A stretch of DNA of 64,000 nt, taken from positions 1-64,000 of the forward strand of contig JARLIM010000022.1 of assembly GCA_031291725.1 (NCBI GenBank). The letters run 5' to 3'. This stretch comes from Acetobacteraceae bacterium. Its GTDB lineage: Bacteria > Pseudomonadota > Alphaproteobacteria > Acetobacterales > Acetobacteraceae. Made by a program: the position numbers and the translations under genes. Below are positions 57,821 to 64,000 of the stretch, in pieces. The notes beneath the pieces are model-generated. The model was not told where the DNA came from, ran no database searches, and saw only the letters and a list, made by a program, of their open reading frames with translations. Numbering within the stretch: position 1 is the first letter of the stretch; every line of letters starts with the position of its first letter.

Positions 57821-58287
57821 AGCCGAGGCGGCTTCTTCTCGACACCAACCTATTGATCCTGTTCATTGTTGGCGGCGTCGAACCATCCTGGGTTTCTGGC
57901 CATAAACGGCTGGCGCTGTTCAGCGCTTCCGACTACCACCTGCTTGCAAGCATTGTGAAAAAGGCAGACCGTTTGGTAGTGACGCCGCATATTCTGACCG
58001 AGACATCCAATCTTCTTGGCAAGCCGGGAAATCCGTTCAACCAGGACTATTTTCTGAAATTCGCGGAATTGGTGACCAATGCCGAATTGGTGGATGAGCA
58101 TCACGTGCCTGGAAGCGAAATTGTCCAGAGCAATGAATTTTCTTATCTCGGACTGACCGATGCAGGTTTGATGAACCTCGAACCACAAGGTTTGACCGTG
58201 CTTTCCTGCGACAGCCTGCTCGTCACCGCCTGCCTTTGGAATGGGCTTCAGGCTAAAAACTTCAACCAACTACGGAAAATCGCCTAA
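57817..58287 (+). CDS. PIN-domain-like ribonuclease, putative
   Basis: A 156-residue protein with the PIN layout: RRLLLDTNLLILFIVGG at the start (first acidic residue), VVTPHILTETSNLLGKPG near residue 65 (the acidic residue after the second strand), YLGLTDAGLMNLE near residue 105 and LTVLSCDSLLVTACLWNG near residue 130. Four acidic positions for metal binding are thus present, so the nuclease may be active. Bacterial PIN proteins are often VapC-type toxins cutting tRNA or rRNA. It is wedged between rbfA and truB, less GC-rich than either, and co-translated with the gene before it. Confidence 0.75.
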   Translation: MKPRRLLLDTNLLILFIVGGVEPSWVSGHKRLALFSASDYHLLASIVKKADRLVVTPHILTETSNLLGKPGNPFNQDYFLKFAELVTNAELVDEHHVPGSEIVQSNEFSYLGLTDAGLMNLEPQGLTVLSCDSLLVTACLWNGLQAKNFNQLRKIA

Positions 58288-58292
58288 AAATC

Positions 58293-59219
58293 ATGCGTCA
58301 CCGCAAACCCAAAGGCCGGCCGCTGGACGGCTGGCTGATCGTTGACAAGCCGCAAGGCTTGACCTCCACCGATGTCGTCAATCGCGTGCGTCGCTATTTC
58401 GACGCGCAGAAGGCCGGCCATGGCGGCACGCTCGACCCGCTGGCCACCGGCGTGCTGCCGATTGCCTTCGGCGCGGCGACCAAAACCGTGCCTTACGTGA
58501 TGGACGGCACCAAAATCTACCATTTCACCCTCAAATTCGGCGAGCAACGCGACACCGATGACGCCGAGGGTCAGGTGATCGCCACGTCGGATGTCCGCCC
58601 GACGGATGAGCAGATCCGCGCCGCCCTGCCCGCCTTTATCGGCGACATCATGCAAATCCCGCCAATCTATTCGGCGATCAAGATTGCCGGTGAGCGCGCC
58701 TATGACATGGCCCGCGAAGGCCGTGCGCCCGAGATGCAGCCGCGTCCGGCCCGCGTGGATCGCTTCGAACTGATCGGCCGCCCCGATGCGGACAGCGCCG
58801 AATTTGAAGTGCAATCCGGCAAGGGTGTGTATATGCGCAGCCTTGCCCGCGACATCGCCGCCGCCTGTGGCAGCGTGGGACATATTGCCGTGCTACGTCG
58901 CCTGCGCGTGGGGCCATTCCTGGAACAGGGGGCGATTCCTCTGGACAAATTGGCCCCTGGGGAGGATATGCAGCCGGCTTCCCCGGATCATCTGCTTCCG
59001 GTCGTGACCGCGCTGGCCGACATCCCGGCTCTGGCCATGACAGCTGCAGAGATCTTAGCCCTCCAGCACGGCCAGGCCATCAGCCTGGTTGATCTGATGG
59101 GGCGCATTCCACCGGCAGCCAATCCCGATGGCGGATTGGCCCGCGCGATGGCGGGGAGCCGCGTGATCGGGCTGTGCAGGTTTGAAGATGGCCTGCTGAA
59201 ACCCGAACGGCTGCTGTAG
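58293..59219 (+). CDS. truB: tRNA pseudouridine(55) synthase
   Basis: Makes pseudouridine 55 in the T loop of tRNAs, 308 residues. DGWLIVDKPQGLTSTDVVNR near the start, the catalytic Asp in GHGGTLDPLATGVLPIAFG near residue 48, KIYHFTLKFGEQRDTDDAEG, PPIYSAIKIAGERAYDMARE and VRSLARDIA-like MRSLARDIAAACGSVGHI. C-terminal PUA-like end is present. Starts five bases after the PIN gene stop; it belongs to the rbfA-truB-rpsO order interrupted by the small module. Confidence 0.96.
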   Translation: MRHRKPKGRPLDGWLIVDKPQGLTSTDVVNRVRRYFDAQKAGHGGTLDPLATGVLPIAFGAATKTVPYVMDGTKIYHFTLKFGEQRDTDDAEGQVIATSDVRPTDEQIRAALPAFIGDIMQIPPIYSAIKIAGERAYDMAREGRAPEMQPRPARVDRFELIGRPDADSAEFEVQSGKGVYMRSLARDIAAACGSVGHIAVLRRLRVGPFLEQGAIPLDKLAPGEDMQPASPDHLLPVVTALADIPALAMTAAEILALQHGQAISLVDLMGRIPPAANPDGGLARAMAGSRVIGLCRFEDGLLKPERLL

Positions 59220-59255
59220 CCCGCGCGCTCACCTTTCACGAACAGGAGTACGACG

Positions 59256-59525
59256 ATGTCGATCCCCGCCGAGCGCAAATCTGCGCTGATGACTGACTAC
59301 GCCACCACCCCGTCCGATACCGGCAGCCCGGAAGTTCAGGTGGCTCTGCTCACCGAACGCATCAATACGCTCACCGAGCATCTGAAAACCCACGCGAAGG
59401 ATTTCCATTCGCGTCGCGGTTTGCTGATGCTGGTGGGTCGCCGCCGCCGTCTGCTCGACTATCTGAAGCGTAAGAACGACGCCCGCTATCGCTCGCTGAT
59501 CGAGCGCCTGTCGCTGCGTCGCTGA
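59256..59525 (+). CDS. rpsO: 30S ribosomal protein S15
   Basis: Primary 16S rRNA binding protein, exactly 89 residues as usual. [59 protein letters not shown], and [20 protein letters not shown] are all canonical. CAGGAG-type site (ACAGGAGTACGACG) precedes the ATG. It lies 36 bp after truB. Confidence 0.98.
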   Translation: MSIPAERKSALMTDYATTPSDTGSPEVQVALLTERINTLTEHLKTHAKDFHSRRGLLMLVGRRRRLLDYLKRKNDARYRSLIERLSLRR

Positions 59526-59531
59526 CCGTTC

Positions 59532-59558
59532 GCCCCGGAGGCATGGTGTCTCCGGGGC
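59532..59558 (+). terminator. Strong hairpin between rpsO and pnp
   Basis: GCCCCGGAG at 59532-59540 and CTCCGGGGC at 59550-59558 form a perfect 9-bp stem with a nine-base loop, 6 bp after the rpsO stop. No T run follows, so it may be an RNA processing or stability hairpin rather than a terminator. The remaining 220 bases before pnp show only further short GC-rich stems and no gene. Confidence 0.5.
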
Positions 59559-59781
59559 ATACGCCGCGAAAGCGGTAGCTCTCCTCTGTCGCGAGCGCGG
59601 CGGAAGAACGCCAGACGCTGTGGCCCCAAGCGGAGCCAAGACGGCGCCTCCGGCAACGTGGCTGTGGCCGTTCAAGCGGTCGCCCACCCGCGTGGCCCGA
59701 GTCGCCGCCCGATCTTCCCGCAAGGTCACCCGATTCTGTCGTGTTCCGTCCCGCATCGCTCAAGATGTATAAGGACACAGC

Positions 59782-61929
59782 ATGTTCAATTATTTCCGCA
59801 AGGAACTCGACTGGGGCGGCCGCAAGCTCGTCCTGGAGACCGGCAAGGTTGCCCGTCAGGCCGATGGTGCGGTGCTCGTCACCTATGGTGAGACCGTGGT
59901 GCTCTGCACCGCCGTGGGTGTGCGCACCCCCAAGCCGGGTCAGGATTTCTTCCCGCTGACCGTGAACTACCAGGAAAAGGCGTTCGCCGCCGGCAAGATT
60001 CCGGGTGGCTTCTTCAAGCGTGAAGGTCGCCCGACCGAGAAGGAAGTGCTGACCAGCCGCCTGATCGACCGCCCGATCCGTCCGCTGTTCCCGCATGGCT
60101 TCCGCAATGAAGTGCAGGTTGTGGCCACCGTGCTCAGCCATGATCTGGAGAACGATCCGGATGTGGTGTCGATGATCGGCTGCTCGGCCGCTCTCACGCT
60201 GTCCGGCATTCCGTTCTTCGGCCCGGTGGCCGCAGCGCGCGTGGGCTTCATCGATGGCGCTTATGTGCTCAACCCGATCCCGGAACAGCTCAAGCAGAGC
60301 AAGCTCGACCTCGTCGTTGCCGGCACCGCTGAAGGCGTGCTGATGATCGAGTCCGAGGCGCAGGAACTGACCGAAGACGAGATGCTCGGCGCCGTCACCT
60401 TCGGCCATACCGCCTTCCAGCAGGTGATCGACCTGATCATCAGCCTCGCCGAACTGGCCGCCAAGGATCCGTGGCCGCTGCCGGAGACGCCGGACTCCGA
60501 GAAGACGCTCGCCGCCCGCGTCGATGCCCTCGCCCGCGCCGATCTGGCCGCTGCCTACACCGAGACCAAGAAGCAGCTGCGTCAGGAGAAGGTGGGCGCT
60601 GCCAAGAAGGCCGCCGCTGCCGCCCTGACCGCCGAGGGTCTGGACGCCGACAAGGCGAAGGGTCTGTTCAAGGAACTCGAAGCCGACATCGTCCGCAACG
60701 CGATCCTCGACACCGGCCTGCGCATCGATGGTCGCGACACCAAGACCGTGCGTCAGATCATCGCCGAAGTGGGCGTGCTGCCGCGTGCGCATGGCTCCGC
60801 GCTGTTCACCCGTGGCGAGACCCAGGCGCTGTGCGTGGCAACCCTCGGCACCGCGCAGGACGAGCAGGTGATCGACGCGCTGGAAGGCGAATATCGCGAG
60901 CATTTCATGCTGCATTACAACTTCCCTCCGTACTCGGTGGGCGAAGCTGGCCGCATGGGTTCGCCGGGCCGTCGTGAAATCGGTCATGGCAAGCTGGCAT
61001 GGCGCGCCATTCACCCGCTGCTGCCGGCCAAGGACAAGTTCCCATACACCCTGCGCGTGGTCTCTGAGATCACCGAGTCCAACGGCTCCTCGTCGATGGC
61101 AACCGTGTGCGGCACCTCGCTGTCGCTGATGGATGCCGGCGTGCCGCTGGTGCGTCCGGTGGCGGGTATCGCCATGGGCCTGATCAAGGAAGACCGTGGC
61201 TTCGCCGTGCTGTCCGACATTCTGGGTGACGAAGATCACCTCGGTGACATGGACTTCAAGGTGGCCGGCACCGAGCTGGGTATCACCTCGCTGCAGATGG
61301 ACATCAAGATCACCTCCATCACGCCGGAAATCATGAAAGTGGCGTTGGGTCAGGCCAAGGATGGCCGCTTGCACATCCTCGGCGAAATGGCCCGCGCGCT
61401 GACCTCCGGCCGTGAGGGCGTTGCCGCCACCGCGCCGAAGATCACCGTGATCAACGTGCCGAAGGAAAAGATCCGCGACATCATCGGCACCGGCGGCAAG
61501 GTCATCCGTGAGATCGTGGAAAACACCGGCGCCAAGATCGACATCGAAGACGACGGCACGGTCAAGATCGCCGCTGCCGACGATGCCAAGGCACAGGCTG
61601 AGATCAACTGGATCACGGGCATCATTGCCGAGCCGGAAATCGGCGTGATCTACAATGGCAAGGTCGTCAAAACCGCCGATTTCGGCGCGTTCGTCAACTT
61701 CCTTGGCGCCAAGGACGGCCTCGTTCACATCAGCGAGCTCACCCAGGGCCGCGTGAACAAGACCACCGATGTCGTCAATCAGGGCGATGCCGTGAAGGTC
61801 AAGGTCATCGGGTTCGACGATCGCGGCAAGGTGAAGCTGTCGATGCGCGTGGTTGACCAGGAAACCGGGGCGGATATTTCCGACCAGGTTGGCCCGAAGG
61901 GCGGCTCCCGCGACCGCGGCGAAGGCTAA
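59782..61929 (+). CDS. pnp: Polyribonucleotide nucleotidyltransferase (PNPase)
   Basis: Phosphorolytic 3'-5' exoribonuclease of RNA turnover, 715 residues. First RNase PH domain ([36 protein letters not shown]), an all-helical linker, second RNase PH domain with [68 protein letters not shown], then KH ([20 protein letters not shown]) near residue 560 and S1 ([20 protein letters not shown]) near residue 625. AAGGA precedes the ATG. Confidence 0.98.
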   Translation: MFNYFRKELDWGGRKLVLETGKVARQADGAVLVTYGETVVLCTAVGVRTPKPGQDFFPLTVNYQEKAFAAGKIPGGFFKREGRPTEKEVLTSRLIDRPIRPLFPHGFRNEVQVVATVLSHDLENDPDVVSMIGCSAALTLSGIPFFGPVAAARVGFIDGAYVLNPIPEQLKQSKLDLVVAGTAEGVLMIESEAQELTEDEMLGAVTFGHTAFQQVIDLIISLAELAAKDPWPLPETPDSEKTLAARVDALARADLAAAYTETKKQLRQEKVGAAKKAAAAALTAEGLDADKAKGLFKELEADIVRNAILDTGLRIDGRDTKTVRQIIAEVGVLPRAHGSALFTRGETQALCVATLGTAQDEQVIDALEGEYREHFMLHYNFPPYSVGEAGRMGSPGRREIGHGKLAWRAIHPLLPAKDKFPYTLRVVSEITESNGSSSMATVCGTSLSLMDAGVPLVRPVAGIAMGLIKEDRGFAVLSDILGDEDHLGDMDFKVAGTELGITSLQMDIKITSITPEIMKVALGQAKDGRLHILGEMARALTSGREGVAATAPKITVINVPKEKIRDIIGTGGKVIREIVENTGAKIDIEDDGTVKIAAADDAKAQAEINWITGIIAEPEIGVIYNGKVVKTADFGAFVNFLGAKDGLVHISELTQGRVNKTTDVVNQGDAVKVKVIGFDDRGKVKLSMRVVDQETGADISDQVGPKGGSRDRGEG

Positions 61930-62095
61930 AAGCTGGCGTTGGCGCTCCTTCCGCATGGGGGGAGCGCCGAATGCTATGTTGGCGCGGCTTGCAAATCGCG
62001 ATAGAGCGACAACACTCTGTTACAGAATGCGTCTGGATCGTGCCTCCTGACACATCGCACCCAATACCGAGGCACACGGGACAAGGAAGCCTGGG

Positions 62096-63511
62096 ATGAA
62101 GCCGATCAACGCGATCCGCATGGGGGGCGTGGACGTATTGCCACTGGTTGAGGGCGGCAAGGGCGTCTCGGTCTCCACGGGTGCCACGGCTGGCCATTGG
62201 GCGGCCTCAGGCGGTGCCGGCACGGTGAGCGCGGTGAACGCGGATTACTACGATCGGAACGGCGACATTGTGCGCCAGGTCTATCGTGGCAAGACCCGTC
62301 GCGAGCGCCATGAAGAACTCGTCGATTTCGGCATTCGCGGCGGCATTGCCCAGGCCCGTCGTGCACATGACATTTCCGGCGGCAAGGGGCGCATCCACGT
62401 CAACATCCTGTGGGAAATGGGCGGTGCGGAACGGGTGATCAATGGCATTCTCGAAGAAGCCAAAGGCCTGATCCATGGCATCACCTGCGGCGCTGGCATG
62501 CCCTATCGGCTGTCGGACATCGCGCAGAAATTCAACGTCCATTACTATCCGATCATCTCCTCCGCCCGCGCCTTCGGGGCGCTGTGGAAGCGCGCATACA
62601 GCAAGGCCGGCGATCTGCTCGGCGGCGTGGTCTATGAAGACCCGTGGTTGGCCGGTGGCCATAACGGTCTGTCCAACAGCGAAGACCCGCAGAAGCCGGA
62701 AGATCCATACCCGCGCGTGTTGGCCCTACGGCAATTGATGCGCAGCTTCGGCCTGGGCGAGACCCCGATCATCATGGCCGGTGGCGTGTGGTGGCTGGAG
62801 GAATGGGAGAACTGGATCGACAACCCGGAACTCGGCCCGATCGCCTTCCAATTCGGCACCCGTCCGCTGCTGACCCAGGAAAGCCCGATCAGCAGCGCCT
62901 GGAAGCAGCGCTTGTTGCAACTGAAGCCGGGGGATGTGTTCCTCAACCGCTTCAGCCCGACCGGCTTCTATTCCTCGGCCGTCAACAACAACTTCATCAA
63001 GGATTTGCGCGCACGCTCGGAGCGTCAGGTGGCGTTCTCCACCGAGCCGGTGGGTGAGCACACCGCCGAATACGGCGTGGGCCCGCGTCGCCGTCTGGTG
63101 TGGCTGGTGCCGTCTGATCTGGAGCATGTGCGCGGCTGGGAAGCTCAGGGCTTCACCGATGCACTGCGCACGCCGGACAACACGCTGATCTTCGTCACCC
63201 CAGACAATGCCCGCGAGATCCTGAAGGATCAGGTGGATTGCATGGGCTGCCTAAGCACCTGCCGGTTCTCCAACTGGTCGCAGCACGAGCCGGAATTCAC
63301 CAACGGTAAGAAGGCCGATCCGCGCAGCTTCTGCATTCAGAAGACGTTGCAGGACATCAGCCATGCCGGCGATACCGATCTGGACGCGCTGGAAACCAAC
63401 CTGCTGTTCAGCGGCCACAACGCTTACCGTTTCGGCTCGGACCCGTTCTATTCGAACAGCTTCATCCCCACGGTGAAGCAGTTGGTCGAGCGGATTTTGA
63501 CCGGGCGGTAA
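62096..63511 (+). CDS. Nitronate monooxygenase-like flavin oxidoreductase with a C-terminal cysteine cluster
   Basis: A 471-residue protein with the TIM-barrel layout of 2-nitropropane dioxygenase family enzymes: GGKGVSVSTGATAGHWAASG, RIHVNILWEMGGAERVINGI, IHGITCGAGMPYRLSDIAQK, YYPIISSARAFGALWKRAY, GETPIIMAGGVWWLEEWENW and IAFQFGTRPLLTQESPISS binding FMN. The C-terminus carries DQVDCMGCLSTCRFSNW and a further Cys in FCIQKTL, unusual in simple nitronate monooxygenases. The cysteines could bind a metal or iron-sulfur cluster. Monocistronic, ending in a strong terminator. Confidence 0.82.
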   Translation: MKPINAIRMGGVDVLPLVEGGKGVSVSTGATAGHWAASGGAGTVSAVNADYYDRNGDIVRQVYRGKTRRERHEELVDFGIRGGIAQARRAHDISGGKGRIHVNILWEMGGAERVINGILEEAKGLIHGITCGAGMPYRLSDIAQKFNVHYYPIISSARAFGALWKRAYSKAGDLLGGVVYEDPWLAGGHNGLSNSEDPQKPEDPYPRVLALRQLMRSFGLGETPIIMAGGVWWLEEWENWIDNPELGPIAFQFGTRPLLTQESPISSAWKQRLLQLKPGDVFLNRFSPTGFYSSAVNNNFIKDLRARSERQVAFSTEPVGEHTAEYGVGPRRRLVWLVPSDLEHVRGWEAQGFTDALRTPDNTLIFVTPDNAREILKDQVDCMGCLSTCRFSNWSQHEPEFTNGKKADPRSFCIQKTLQDISHAGDTDLDALETNLLFSGHNAYRFGSDPFYSNSFIPTVKQLVERILTGR

Positions 63512-63532
63512 TTCGCCACAGAACGCATCAAC

Positions 63533-63570
63533 AAAAGCCGACGGAGGGGAGTCCTTCCGTCGGCTTTTTT
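63533..63570. terminator. Bidirectional rho-independent terminator
   Basis: A perfect 13-bp stem, AAAAGCCGACGGA at 63533-63545 against TCCGTCGGCTTTT at 63556-63568, runs into TTTTTT on the plus strand and the matching A tract upstream. It ends transcription of the nitronate-monooxygenase-like gene and probably also of a leftward transcript. Confidence 0.85.
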
Positions 63571-63603
63571 GTTCTGGACCCAGATGATCGGGGGGTGAAA
63601 TGG

Positions 63604-63680
63604 GACCACCCCAACCGTCAATATCGCGGGGTTTGGCTGCATCGCGGTGGATGGCGGCAAGGCGCGCGCCATGACGGGGG
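63604..63680. repeat. Dispersed intergenic repeat, family B copy 2
   Basis: Inverted copy of the element at 14510-14585, conserved best over TTGGCTGCATCGCGGTGGAT and GCGCGCGCCATGACGGGGG. A further short repeat, CCATGACGGGG, follows at 63682. Nothing else is seen up to the Hpt-like gene. Confidence 0.65.
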
Positions 63681-63740
63681 GCCATGACGGGGAGGTGACG
63701 AGGATGGGGGTTTCGCCCTCGTTCAGTAAGCCTTGCGTCG

Positions 63741-64000
63741 TTACAGCTTAATCCCGCTCAACGTCTCCTCCAAGGCCGTCGCCAGCGCTGCCACACGGGC
63801 AACAACCGTCTCGTGCATAGGGTCCCGTTGGATGGCAGCGGCCATGCTGGCCAGACCGCTCAGGCCGAGCGTTCCCGCGGCGTCAAGCAATGCCTGGGCC
63901 TCGTTGGCCAGTTCGGCGCTTTCCTGTGCCACGGCGAGAATGCGCATATGCCGCAGTCGCTCACGCGATTCGTCGGTAAAGGCGCGCAACACGTCGGCCG
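63741..64000 (-). CDS. Hpt-domain-like protein, partial, lacking the phospho-accepting histidine
   Basis: The gene ends at 63741 and its frame stays open to the window edge (codons for A and D precede the first GTG at 63992), so the start is outside. The 85 visible residues read like the helical histidine phosphotransfer domain: FTDESRERLRHMRILAVAQE, ELANEAQALLDAAGTLGL, SGLASMAAAIQRD, and a last helix LATALEETLSGIKL. At the place of the usual histidine (EAHxLLGAAGTLGL) there is glutamine, coded at 63894-63896. It is therefore unlikely to carry phosphate and may be a binding or inhibitory form. Confidence 0.7.
   Translation of the reverse strand, partial: ADVLRAFTDESRERLRHMRILAVAQESAELANEAQALLDAAGTLGLSGLASMAAAIQRDPMHETVVARVAALATALEETLSGIKL

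Noticed and set aside
59371..61956. 861-codon frame antisense to pnp
   Set aside because: Shadow of pnp; Gly/His/Asp-rich without similarity.

Overview
The window is GC-rich, densely coded bacterial chromosome. The gene content points to an alphaproteobacterium, most likely Rhodospirillales and probably Acetobacteraceae. Reasons: an F1-only ATP synthase operon (atpHAGDC without the F0 genes), the block NDUFA12 / MlaD / small protein / DUF2155, the order gpmI-envC-ctpA-divergent polysaccharide deacetylase-rppH, and a TSCPD-type ribonucleotide-reductase-like protein next to RidA. The assignment is by gene content only. No rRNA, tRNA or CRISPR array was seen.

Layout. 1-1220: the tail of an IS110-family transposase with a structured noncoding end, then two AT-rich small genes (a secreted eight-cysteine protein and a membrane protein) that look foreign. 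1656-8080: glycolytic gpmI, the cell-envelope genes envC, ctpA and a divergent polysaccharide deacetylase, then rppH and creA. 8088-15248: DUF4169, dienelactone hydrolase, trehalose phosphatase, DUF2155, MlaD, NDUFA12, the RNR-like TSCPD protein, RidA, a COG3146 acyltransferase and a hypothetical. 15350-22667: Kef-type antiporter, transglutaminase, a leftward CopC / outer-membrane / DUF2946 set, then a phosphoesterase coupled to a solute-binding-like protein.

22675-31544 is the most accessory part. A leftward operon encodes two short chromate-transporter halves, a bicupin and an EutA-like reactivase without any ethanolamine lyase genes. It diverges, across a perfect 24-bp inverted repeat, from a QuiC-type 3-dehydroshikimate dehydratase. 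A QsuD-like quinate/shikimate dehydrogenase and a TetR regulator follow. Then come an orphan ABC permease and a DUF305-like protein. 31598-39519: Ohr, MntH with an MntR-like operator, an SDR, an MsbA-like exporter, a glycosyltransferase with an O-antigen-ligase-like protein, and CCA-adding enzyme.

39575-51354: F1 ATP synthase operon ending at a terminator, priA, and divergently tal, DUF484 and xerC, then nitronate monooxygenase and a GT2-GtrA protein. 51386-61929 is the rimP-nusA-ylxR-infB-rbfA-truB-rpsO-pnp translation/RNA operon. It is led by a terminator-like hairpin directly before rimP and interrupted between rbfA and truB by a small gene plus a PIN-domain gene, the best candidate here for an undescribed two-gene module. 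62096-64000: a nitronate-monooxygenase-like protein, a strong terminator, and an Hpt-like protein lacking the phospho-accepting histidine that runs off the window.

Two families of short intergenic repeats each occur twice: near 1230 and 28422, and near 14510 and 63604 (opposite orientations).
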